Translations under genes and position numbers: made by a program
In this document: in pieces, positions 23,320-31,002 of the stretch
Layout of the letters: each line of letters starts with the position of its first letter
Numbering within the stretch: position 1 is the stretch's first letter
Source: Opitutia bacterium UBA953
GTDB taxonomy: Bacteria > Verrucomicrobiota > Verrucomicrobiia > Opitutales > UBA953
Length of the DNA: 34,478 bases
Reading direction: 5' to 3'
NCBI GenBank assembly: GCA_002293125.1
Contig: DBCR01000019.1
Coordinates: 1 to 34,478, forward strand
The notes under the pieces: model-generated
Database searches by the model: none
The model's input: the letters and a program-made list of their open reading frames with translations, nothing else
What the model was told of the DNA's origin: nothing

Positions 23320-24615
23320 ATGCGCCTCCTCCCCTCCCTCCTCGCTCTCGCGACCTCCGCGCTTGTCGCCGCCGACATCCCCGCCGGTTTCACCTCGCTC
23401 TTCAACGGCAAGGACCTCACGGGCTGGCACGGCTACAACCCGCACAGCGTGACGAAGCTCACGGGCGAGAAGAAGGACGCGATGCTCAAGAAGATGCGCG
23501 AGGAATTCCCGCAGCATTGGTCGGTGAAGGACGGCGAGATCCATAATCCGGGCACGGGCGCCTACGCGACGACGGACAAGGAATACGGCGATTTCGAACT
23601 GATCCTTGAGTATAACATGTCCCCGAAGGGCGACTCCGGCGTCTACCTCCGCGGCGCGCCCCAGGTCCAGATCTGGGACCCGACCGACGAGAAGGCTTTC
23701 AAGCACGGCGCCCAGCTCGGCTCCGGCGCGCTCTGGAACAACTCCCCCGGCAAACCTGGCAAAGACCCGCTGGTGCTGGCCGACAAGCCCGCCGGCGAAT
23801 GGAACACCCTCCGTATCGTCATGACCGGCGCCCGCGTCAGCATCTGGCTCAACGGCAAGCAGACCGTCGACCACGCGACGATGGAAAACTATTACGACCG
23901 CAAGGCCGCCTTGGCCGCCAAGGGACCGATCTCCCTCCAGACGCACGGCGCCCCGATCCGCTGGCGCAACATCGCCATCCGCGAAATCGCCGGTGAGGAA
24001 GCCAACCGTATCCTCGCCTCGCACGGCAAGGCCGGCTTCAAGTCGATCTTCAACGGCAAGGACTTCACCGGCTGGGCCGGTCCGGTGGCAAACTACGAGA
24101 TCGTCGACGGCTCCATCCGCTGCAAGACAGGCAAAGGCGGCACGCCCTACTACGACCAGGACCTGACCGACTTCGCCAACCGGCTTGAGTTCAAGCTCCC
24201 GGTCGGCGGCAACAACGGCCTCGCCCTCCGCTACCCGGGCACGGGCAACACGGCCTACGTCGGCATGTGCGAACTTCAGGTGCTCGATGACAACTACGAC
24301 AAAGTGAAGGGTAAGCTCGACCCCCGCCAGGTCCACGGCTCGGCCTACGGTATGGTCGCCGCCCAGCGCGGCTTCCAGCGCCCGATCGGCGAATGGAACT
24401 TCCAGGAAACCACCGTCGTCGGCTCGACGATCAAGGTCGAACTCAACGGCTTCATCATCCTCGACGCCGACCTCTCGAAGGTCGACATGGCCACGGTGAT
24501 GGCGAAGACCCCGCACCCGGGCAAGGATCGCAAGAACGGATTCTTCGGTTTCGCCGGCCACAACGACGCCGCGGCTTTCCGGAACATCGAGATCAAGGAC
24601 CTGGCCGCCAAGTAA
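23320..24615 (+). CDS. DUF1080 protein with two domains
   Basis: 431 residues from the ATG at 23320; a frame from TTG at 23314 exists but adds only two residues before the signal peptide (LLPSLLALATSALVAAD). Two DUF1080 domains follow each other, with hallmark sequences LFNGKDLTGW at 27-36 and IFNGKDFTGW at 243-252. Segments such as GEWNTLRIVMTGARVSIWLNG (first domain) and GEWNFQETTVVG (second) align within the family. The duplication suggests binding or cutting at two sugar sites, or one catalytic and one binding domain. It probably shares transcription with the one-domain gene upstream and ends at a strong terminator, so the pair forms a separate unit from cassette 3. Confidence 0.9.
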   Translation: MRLLPSLLALATSALVAADIPAGFTSLFNGKDLTGWHGYNPHSVTKLTGEKKDAMLKKMREEFPQHWSVKDGEIHNPGTGAYATTDKEYGDFELILEYNMSPKGDSGVYLRGAPQVQIWDPTDEKAFKHGAQLGSGALWNNSPGKPGKDPLVLADKPAGEWNTLRIVMTGARVSIWLNGKQTVDHATMENYYDRKAALAAKGPISLQTHGAPIRWRNIAIREIAGEEANRILASHGKAGFKSIFNGKDFTGWAGPVANYEIVDGSIRCKTGKGGTPYYDQDLTDFANRLEFKLPVGGNNGLALRYPGTGNTAYVGMCELQVLDDNYDKVKGKLDPRQVHGSAYGMVAAQRGFQRPIGEWNFQETTVVGSTIKVELNGFIILDADLSKVDMATVMAKTPHPGKDRKNGFFGFAGHNDAAAFRNIEIKDLAAK

Positions 24616-24636
24616 GCGCCCCTTCAGGCCTCCATC

Positions 24637-24660
24637 AAACCCCTCGAAAGAGGGGTTTTT
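24637..24660 (+). terminator. Strong Rho-independent terminator of the DUF1080 unit
   Basis: A nine-base perfect stem (AAACCCCTC at 24637-24645, loop GAAA, GAGGGGTTT at 24650-24658) runs into a T-tract. It lies 21 bases after the stop of the two-domain DUF1080 gene. This is the clearest intrinsic terminator in the window. Confidence 0.93.
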
Positions 24661-24719
24661 ATTAACTGCCCATTGCAATGCCCCAGCGAGGGTCTTAACT
24701 TTTTCTAATCGCAAGCCCC
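24661..24719 (+). promoter_or_regulatory. Candidate promoter of cassette 3
   Basis: TCTAAT at 24704-24709 is a good -10 candidate ending ten bases before the ATG at 24720, giving a leader of about four bases or less. A matching -35 box is unclear. The bases next to the ATG are C-rich (AAGCCCC), without a Shine-Dalgarno sequence. The strong terminator just upstream makes an own promoter necessary. Confidence 0.45.
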
Positions 24720-27700
24720 ATGCGCCCTCACCACCCCCTTCTTGCCGTCGCTGTCGCCCTGCTCGTTGCATCATCGGCCTCGGCCGAACGCATCCAGTTC
24801 AACCGCGACATCCGTCCGATCTTCTCCGATACTTGTTACGCCTGCCACGGACCCGACGAGAACAAGATCAAGGGCAAGCTCCGCCTCGATTCCCTCGAAG
24901 CGGCGCGCAAAGGCGGCAAGTCCGGTGAACCGGCCATCATGCCAGGTCATCCGGAGAAAAGCGAAGTGATGAAGCGCCTGCTGACGACCGACGCCGACGA
25001 CCACATGCCTCCGGCGGAGTTCCACAAGGTGCTCAGCAAGGCGCAGATCGCCCTCGTCGAACAATGGATCAAGGAAGGCGCCGAGTACCAAGGTCACTGG
25101 GCTTTCCAGATTCCCGTCAAGCCCGCCGTCCCCCCGATCCCGGCCGGCGGCAACGCGATCGATGCCTTCCTCGCCCAAGGCTTCGCCGCCAAAGGACTCA
25201 AGCCTAACGGCGAAGCCCCCAAGGCCACCCTGCTCCGCCGCGCCGCCCTCGACCTGACCGGCCTGCCTCCTTCCGACGCCGACCTGCAGGCTTACCTAGC
25301 CGACTCCTCGCCTTTAGCCTGGTCCAAGGCCCTCGACCGCCTCATGGCCTCGCCCCACTACGGCGAGAACATGGCGATGCAGTGGCTCGACTTCGCCCGC
25401 TACGCCGATTCGAACGGCTTCCAGAGCGACACGCAGCGGACGATGTGGCCCTACCGCGATTGGGTGATCAAGGCCTTCAATGACAACAAGCCGTTCGACG
25501 CCTTCACGGTCGAGCAGCTTGCGGGCGACCTGCTCCCGAACGCCACCCGCGACCAGATCGTCGCCACCGCCTTCCATCGCAACCATCGCCTCAACGGAGA
25601 AGGAGGTCGCATCGTGGAGGAATGGTTCGCCGAAAACGTCATCGACCGCATCGAGACCACGGGCTCGACGTGGATGGGGCTGACGATGAACTGCTGCCGC
25701 TGTCACGACCATAAATACGACCCGATCTCGCAGAAGGAATTCTACCAATTCTTTGCTTACTTCAATTCGAACAACGAATCAGGCGTGCTCGGCGAATTCG
25801 GCGGTTCCGGTCGCACCCGTGCCGGCGGCAACACCGCCCCGATTCTTTCCCTCCCGACCGAGGAGCAACAAAAGCAGATCGACGCCACCAGCGCCGCCCT
25901 CGCCGCCGCGGAAGCCGCGCTGAAGGGCATCCCTTCCTCCCAGCCCGAACTCTTCGCGAAGTGGCTCGGTCGTCAGCGTGCGGCCTTCTCGAAAGAAGGC
26001 GTGGCTTGGCAGCCCCTGCCCGACGAAAAAGTGACGGCTAAAGAAAATGCTGAGTTCAAACGCCTCGACGACGGCTCCTGGCTCGTCTCGGGCGGTACCG
26101 CCGACAAGGAAACCTACGTGGTCGAAGCCTCGCCTGCGCCAGGCCTGCTGACCGCCGTCCGCCTCGAAGCCCTGCCCGACGACTCCCATCCAGGCAAGAG
26201 CCTCGGCCGCGCCTTCAACGGTAACTTCGTGCTCAGCGCCTTCGAGGTCCGCCTGAAAACTTCCGACGGTAAGACGACAAACCTTCCGCTGGTGAAAGCG
26301 GAGACGGACTACGATCAAGCCGGCTGGAGCATCGCCAAGCTCGCCCCCGCCCCGCTGACCAAGGGCAAGACGAGGAAAGCCGATAACAACAAAGCAGGCT
26401 GGGCGATCGGCGGTAACCTTCCGGAGAACCGCGTCCCGCGTAAGGCGATCTTCACCATCGCGCCGACGACCATCCCCACCGGCGCCAAGCTGGTCGTGGT
26501 GATGCGCCACGAGTCGACCTCTAACCATAGCATCGGACGCTTCCGCCTCAACATCTCCGGCCAAGACCCTAAATTGCTCTCGCTGAAGACCGACGCGGCG
26601 TCTGAAGCCGCTCGCCGACTCATGGCGAAGCCCGTCGATCAAATCACGCCGGCCGACCGTAAGTCGCTCGAGAAACTCTTCACCGACAGTCCCGAACACC
26701 CGCGCTTCGCCGCGACCGCCAAGGTCGCCGCCGCGAAGACGGCCTTCGAGACGGCCAATAACGCGCCGGTCACGGTGATGGTGATGAACGAACTCCCCAA
26801 GCCGCGCGATGCCTTCGTGCTGCTCCGCGGCGAATACGACAAGATCGGCCCCAAGGTGGAACGCGCCCTCTTCCGCGCCTTGCCGCCGATGCCCGCCGGC
26901 GAACCCAATAACCGCCTCGGCTTCGCCCGCTGGTTGGTCAGCGGCACGCACCCGCTCACGGGTCGCATCTGGGTCAATCGCGCCTGGGAACGTTTCTTCG
27001 GCATCGGCATCGTGAAGACGTCCGAAGATTTCGGCTCTCAGGCCGAATGGCCGAGCAACCCCGAACTGCTCGACTGGCTCGCAGTCGAATTCGTGGAACG
27101 TAAATGGGATATGAAGGCGATGCTGAAACTCATCATGTCCAGTTCGGCCTATCGCCGCAGCGCCGCGGTCACGCCGGAGATGCTCGAGAAGGACCCCGAT
27201 AATCGCCTGGTCGCCCGCGGCCCGCGCTTCCGCCTGCCCGCCGAAGTCATCCGTGACCAAGCCCTCTGGACGGCCGGCCTGCTCGTCGACAAGCAAGGCG
27301 GTCCCAGCGTGAAGCCTTACATGCCTGAAGCCGTCTGGGACGAGACCAGCGTCTACGGCGACATGCGCAACTACAAGGCCGAGACGGGCGAGGGACTCTG
27401 GCGCCGTTCCCTCTATACGATTTGGAAACGGACCGCGGCTCCGCCCACGATGCTGCTCTTCGACGCCTCCGGCCGCGAGGTGTGCACGGTGAAGCGCTCC
27501 CGCTCCAATACGCCGATGCAGGCGCTTTCCCTGCTCAACGAAGTCACCTTCGTCGAAGCCGCGCGCAAGCTCGCCGAGCAGTCCCTCCGTCAACCCGGTG
27601 ATAACGACGCGAAGTTGGCTTGGACCTTCCGCAAGGTCGTCCGCCGCGACGCGACAACGGCGGAACTAGCGGTGTTGCGCAAGGGTCTCGATAAGCGCCT

Positions 27701-27854
27701 GGCGACTTATGCCGCCGACCCGACCCTCGCGCCCAAGCTCCTCGCCACTGGCGTGAGCCCGGCCGCCACCGACCTCGACCGTAACCAGCTGGCCGCTTGG
27801 ACCGCCACCGCCAACATCCTCCTCAACCTCGACGAAACCGTCACCCGCGAATGA
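24720..27854 (+). CDS. DUF1549/DUF1553 exported cytochrome-like protein, cassette 3
   Basis: 1044 residues with a signal peptide (LLAVAVALLVASSASAE). The N-terminal cytochrome domain has CYACHG (Cys39, Cys42, His43) and the sequence IQFNRDIRPIFSDTC, nearly identical to copy 2. DUF1549 spans about 145-352, with the second motif CRCHDHKYDP (Cys325 or Cys326, Cys328, His329). A beta-rich insert of roughly 440-620 (FNGNFVLSAFEVRLKTSDG) resembles a discoidin-like binding domain and is typical of longer members. DUF1553 begins near 734 (PLTGRIWVNRAW). The stop overlaps the DUF1501 start by four bases (ATGA), the tightest coupling of the three cassettes. The catalytic role is unknown. Confidence 0.92.
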   Translation: MRPHHPLLAVAVALLVASSASAERIQFNRDIRPIFSDTCYACHGPDENKIKGKLRLDSLEAARKGGKSGEPAIMPGHPEKSEVMKRLLTTDADDHMPPAEFHKVLSKAQIALVEQWIKEGAEYQGHWAFQIPVKPAVPPIPAGGNAIDAFLAQGFAAKGLKPNGEAPKATLLRRAALDLTGLPPSDADLQAYLADSSPLAWSKALDRLMASPHYGENMAMQWLDFARYADSNGFQSDTQRTMWPYRDWVIKAFNDNKPFDAFTVEQLAGDLLPNATRDQIVATAFHRNHRLNGEGGRIVEEWFAENVIDRIETTGSTWMGLTMNCCRCHDHKYDPISQKEFYQFFAYFNSNNESGVLGEFGGSGRTRAGGNTAPILSLPTEEQQKQIDATSAALAAAEAALKGIPSSQPELFAKWLGRQRAAFSKEGVAWQPLPDEKVTAKENAEFKRLDDGSWLVSGGTADKETYVVEASPAPGLLTAVRLEALPDDSHPGKSLGRAFNGNFVLSAFEVRLKTSDGKTTNLPLVKAETDYDQAGWSIAKLAPAPLTKGKTRKADNNKAGWAIGGNLPENRVPRKAIFTIAPTTIPTGAKLVVVMRHESTSNHSIGRFRLNISGQDPKLLSLKTDAASEAARRLMAKPVDQITPADRKSLEKLFTDSPEHPRFAATAKVAAAKTAFETANNAPVTVMVMNELPKPRDAFVLLRGEYDKIGPKVERALFRALPPMPAGEPNNRLGFARWLVSGTHPLTGRIWVNRAWERFFGIGIVKTSEDFGSQAEWPSNPELLDWLAVEFVERKWDMKAMLKLIMSSSAYRRSAAVTPEMLEKDPDNRLVARGPRFRLPAEVIRDQALWTAGLLVDKQGGPSVKPYMPEAVWDETSVYGDMRNYKAETGEGLWRRSLYTIWKRTAAPPTMLLFDASGREVCTVKRSRSNTPMQALSLLNEVTFVEAARKLAEQSLRQPGDNDAKLAWTFRKVVRRDATTAELAVLRKGLDKRLATYAADPTLAPKLLATGVSPAATDLDRNQLAAWTATANILLNLDETVTRE

Positions 27855-29314
27855 ACTGCAACGATCGTCAATTTCTCGGACTCGACGCGGCCACGAAGAT
27901 GGCCCTGTCCCGCCGCACGTTCATCAAGGGCTCCGCGGGGGGCATCGGCCTCGCCGCGCTGGGCTCGCTGATCGGCGCTCCCGCCTTCGCCGCCAACCCG
28001 GGACTGGGCTTCCCGAACTTCCGACCGAAGGCGAAGCGCATCATCTACCTCTTCCAGTCCGGTGCGCCGTCCCAGATGGACCTCTTCGACCCGAAGCCCC
28101 AGCTGGAAGCGATGCGCGGCAAGGATCTGCCAGATTCCATTCGCAAGGGACAGCGCCTGACGACGATGTCCTCGGGCCAGAAGAACTTCCCGGTCGCCCC
28201 ATCGATCTTCAAGTTCAACCAACACGGGCAGTCGGGCAACTGGTTCAGCGAGCTGATGCCGCACATCGCCTCGAAGTCCGACGAATGGTGCGTGGTCCGC
28301 GCCATGCACACGGAAGCCATCAACCATGATCCGGCGATCACGTTCATGCAGACGGGCAGTCAGCTCGCCGGCCGGCCGAGCATCGGCGCCTGGTCCGCCT
28401 ACGGCCTTGGCAGCGAAAACGCCGACCTCCCCGCCTACGTGGTGATGACGTCCTTCGGCAGCGGCCGTCCTGACGACCAGCCGCTCTATGACCGCCTCTG
28501 GGGCGCGGGCTTCCTGCCCTCCAAACTCCAAGGGGTGAAGCTCCGCAATAAAGGCGAACGCGTCCTCTACCTGAAGGATCCCGAAGGCATCCCGCGGGAA
28601 GTGCGTCGCGAACAGCTCGACGAACTGGCCGCACTTAACAACCAACGCCACGGCCTCTTGGGCGACCCCGAAATCCAGACCCGTATCGCGCAATACGAGA
28701 TGGCCTTCCGCATGCAGACAAGCGTGCCCGACCTGCTCGACCTCTCGAAGGAACCACAGCACGTGCTCGACCTCTACGGGCCTGACGTGAAGCGCCCGGG
28801 CTCCTACGCCTCGAACTGCCTCCTGGCGCGACGCCTCTGCGAACGCGATGTCCGCTTCATCCAGCTCTTCCACATGGGCTGGGATCACCACGGCGGCCTG
28901 CCCAAGGCCATCAAGGGTCAGTGTAACGACACCGACCAAGCCACGGCCGGCCTGCTCACCGACCTCAAACAACGCGGACTGCTCGATGATACGCTCATCG
29001 TCTGGGGCGGCGAATTCGGTCGTACGACCTACTCGCAGGGCGCCCTCTCGGAGACCAACTACGGCCGCGACCACCATCCGCGCTGCTTCACGGTCCTGAT
29101 GGCCGGCGCCGGCGTCAACAAGGGCACGACCTACGGCGAGACCGACGACTTCAGCTACAACATCGTCAAGGACGGCGTGCACGTGCACGACCTCAACGCG
29201 ACCATCCTGCACCTGATGGGCGTCGAACACACCCGCCTGACCTACCGTCACCAAGGCCGCGACTTCCGCCTCACCGATATCCACGGCGAAGTCGTCAAGA
29301 AGCTGCTCGCCTAA
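27851..29314 (+). CDS. DUF1501 Tat-exported protein, cassette 3
   Basis: 487 residues from the ATG at 27851, inside the four-base overlap with the previous stop. The twin-arginine signal is SRRTFIKGSAGGIGLAALG, some 17 residues after the start, so an internal start at MALSRRTF is also possible. Family motifs GAPSQMDLFD, WGGEFGRTT, GRDHHPRC and HVHDLNATIL are present; the usual HDLHAT is HDLNAT here, an Asn for His change also worth noting. Function is unknown. The first unit of an octamer repeat array overlaps its stop codon, and the sulfatase gene converges on it 130 bases away. Confidence 0.92.
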   Translation: MNCNDRQFLGLDAATKMALSRRTFIKGSAGGIGLAALGSLIGAPAFAANPGLGFPNFRPKAKRIIYLFQSGAPSQMDLFDPKPQLEAMRGKDLPDSIRKGQRLTTMSSGQKNFPVAPSIFKFNQHGQSGNWFSELMPHIASKSDEWCVVRAMHTEAINHDPAITFMQTGSQLAGRPSIGAWSAYGLGSENADLPAYVVMTSFGSGRPDDQPLYDRLWGAGFLPSKLQGVKLRNKGERVLYLKDPEGIPREVRREQLDELAALNNQRHGLLGDPEIQTRIAQYEMAFRMQTSVPDLLDLSKEPQHVLDLYGPDVKRPGSYASNCLLARRLCERDVRFIQLFHMGWDHHGGLPKAIKGQCNDTDQATAGLLTDLKQRGLLDDTLIVWGGEFGRTTYSQGALSETNYGRDHHPRCFTVLMAGAGVNKGTTYGETDDFSYNIVKDGVHVHDLNATILHLMGVEHTRLTYRHQGRDFRLTDIHGEVVKKLLA

Positions 29315-29358
29315 TCCTCCGGCCCTCGTGTCCTCTGGCCATCGTATCCTCGTGCCCT
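29311..29358 (+). repeat. Degenerate 8-base tandem repeat, array A (6 units)
   Basis: Units CTAATCCT, CCGGCCCT, CGTGTCCT, CTGGCCAT, CGTATCCT and CGTGCCCT follow without gaps. The first unit includes the stop codon of the DUF1501 gene. Base composition is C-rich and G-poor (21 C and 9 G of 48). The next bases, CGCTTATA, resemble the end of array B (CGCTTACT). Confidence 0.75.
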
Positions 29359-29393
29359 CGCTTATATAGCATCGGGCCACGTCGCCTAAACCT

Positions 29394-29449
29394 CGTGTCC
29401 TCAGGCCCTCCGGCCCTCGGGTCCTCCGGTCCTCGTGTCCTCGCTTACT
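29394..29449 (+). repeat. Degenerate 8-base tandem repeat, array B (7 units)
   Basis: Units CGTGTCCT, CAGGCCCT, CCGGCCCT, CGGGTCCT, CCGGTCCT, CGTGTCCT and CGCTTACT follow without gaps. The last unit overlaps the stop codon of the sulfatase gene read on the other strand. A 35-base spacer containing CGCTTATATAGCATCG separates it from array A. Confidence 0.75.
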
Positions 29450-30959
29450 TCCCCGTCTGCTCCCGATACATAACCTTAAACGGATTCTCGGCGGGGCCGG
29501 CGACGTTCTCGTTGACCATGAGCGGGCGGCATTCCTTCCACCAGGCATCGTGCTTGGCGATCAGGTCGGCGACCACCTCGGGATGCTGGGCGGCGACGTC
29601 GGTGGTCTCACCATAGTCCACGGAGAGATCGAAGAGCTGCCAGTTGGCCAGGGCCGGCTTGATGTCGGCCGCTGACTGCGGCGCCGGGGCGACAGACTTG
29701 GGGGTCTTGCCTTTCTTGCCTCCCGCTTTCTGGCCAGGTTGCGGGATCGGGGCGGCGGAGACGAGATGCCAGCGCGTGGTGCGCACGCTCGTCTGGGCGA
29801 ACTTACCGACCTCAGGATCCACGCCCTTGACCATGTTACCCCAGCGGCCGACATGCGTGAAGAGCGCGCGATCCGGCCAGGCGATATTTTGACCTGGTTT
29901 CGCGGTCAGCAACGGCACGAGGCTACGACCTTCGATCTGCGCCTTCATCTGCTCGGAAGCCGGCGTGCCGGTGAGTTCAAGGATCGTCGGCGAGAAATCG
30001 ATATGAGCGGTCAGAGCCTTGACGTCGGCGGGCTGGAACCGTCCGGGCAGACGCCAGAAAGACATGGCGCGAATGCCACCGATGTAAGGTGTGCCCTTCT
30101 GGGCGCGCATGCCGGCGTTGAAGACCTTGGTGCCGGCGGTGCCGCCATTGTCGTTCATGAAGACCACCAAGGTGTCCTTCGCGATGCCGAGGGCCTCGAG
30201 CTTGGCCAGGATCTTGCCGAGATTCTGGTCTATATTGTGGAGCATGCCGAAGAAGTGCTCGGTGTCCTTGCCCAGTCCTTTGCCTTCGTAAAGGGCCGCA
30301 TCTTCCGGCCGAGCGTTGTAGGGTCCGTGCGGGGCATTGGTCGCGATATAAGCATAGAAGGGACGCTTGGCCGCGGCTTCGCCTTCAATCCAGCGGGTCG
30401 CCTGCGCGAAGAACTCATCGGTACAGTAGCCGTCCGTCTTCACGAACTTGCCGTTATGCAGGACCGTCGGACCGTAGTAGGAATTCTTGGGCACGTCACC
30501 GCAGCTCCCCGGGTAGCTCTGGCCGATACCGCCGGCTCCGTGGATGAAGACTTCGTCGAAGCCGCGCTTGTTCGGCTGATACTCCGCCTCGTCGCCGAGG
30601 TGCCACTTGCCAAAGATGCCGGTGCGATAACCGGCCTTCTGCAGCTGCTCGGTCAGCGTGGCGGCGCCAAGGGCCAGTCGCTCGCGCTCGAGGATGGTGT
30701 GCGTGACGCCGTTCTTGAATTCATGGCGACCAGTCAGCAAAGCGCTCCGCGTCGGGGAACAGGTCGGAGAGACCTGGAAATCCGTGAAGCGGACGCTCTC
30801 GGCGTGCAGCCTGTCGAGGTTCGGGGTCTTGAGCACGGGGTTACCGTGCGCGCCGACATCGCCGTACCCTTGGTCGTCCGTGAGGATGAACAGGATGTTG
30901 GGTCGCTCGGCGGCGAACGTCGTCAGGGTTCCGAGGAGTAGTCCGGCGAGTAATCTCAT
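29445..30959 (-). CDS. Exported arylsulfatase family protein (Cys-type)
   Basis: 504 residues with a signal peptide (LLAGLLLGTLTTFAAE). The mature protein begins RPNILFILTDDQGYGDVG, holding the two metal-binding Asp residues of sulfatases. The active-site motif is CSPTRSALLTG with Cys67 set to become formylglycine. Further family landmarks are GKWHLGD, NAPHGPY and FMNDNGGTAG. A glycine/lysine-rich insert (about residues 425-445) is specific to this protein. It should remove sulfate esters from a polysaccharide such as fucoidan, carrageenan or a glycosaminoglycan; which one cannot be read from sequence. The formylglycine-generating maturase is not in this window. It converges on cassette 3 and has a 14-base palindrome in its promoter. 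Confidence 0.93.
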   Translation of the reverse strand: MRLLAGLLLGTLTTFAAERPNILFILTDDQGYGDVGAHGNPVLKTPNLDRLHAESVRFTDFQVSPTCSPTRSALLTGRHEFKNGVTHTILERERLALGAATLTEQLQKAGYRTGIFGKWHLGDEAEYQPNKRGFDEVFIHGAGGIGQSYPGSCGDVPKNSYYGPTVLHNGKFVKTDGYCTDEFFAQATRWIEGEAAAKRPFYAYIATNAPHGPYNARPEDAALYEGKGLGKDTEHFFGMLHNIDQNLGKILAKLEALGIAKDTLVVFMNDNGGTAGTKVFNAGMRAQKGTPYIGGIRAMSFWRLPGRFQPADVKALTAHIDFSPTILELTGTPASEQMKAQIEGRSLVPLLTAKPGQNIAWPDRALFTHVGRWGNMVKGVDPEVGKFAQTSVRTTRWHLVSAAPIPQPGQKAGGKKGKTPKSVAPAPQSAADIKPALANWQLFDLSVDYGETTDVAAQHPEVVADLIAKHDAWWKECRPLMVNENVAGPAENPFKVMYREQTGK

Positions 30960-31002
30960 GGGGTGGGGTTAACATGGGCCCGGGCCCAAGGAACGCAACC
31001 CC
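30960..31002 (-). promoter_or_regulatory. Sulfatase promoter with palindromic operator candidate
   Basis: Reading the minus strand, TTGCGT (30998-30993) and TGTTAA (30974-30969) are 18 bases apart. A perfect 14-base palindrome TGGGCCCGGGCCCA fills 30988-30975, in the spacer. An outer inverted repeat (GGGGTT and AACCCC, 31002-30997 and 30970-30965) surrounds it. The leader before the ATG would be about three bases long. Confidence 0.45.

Noticed and set aside
29359..29393. Spacer between the octamer arrays as a small RNA or CRISPR-like spacer.
   Set aside because: The flanking units are 8 bases and degenerate, there is one spacer only, and no cas genes are present.
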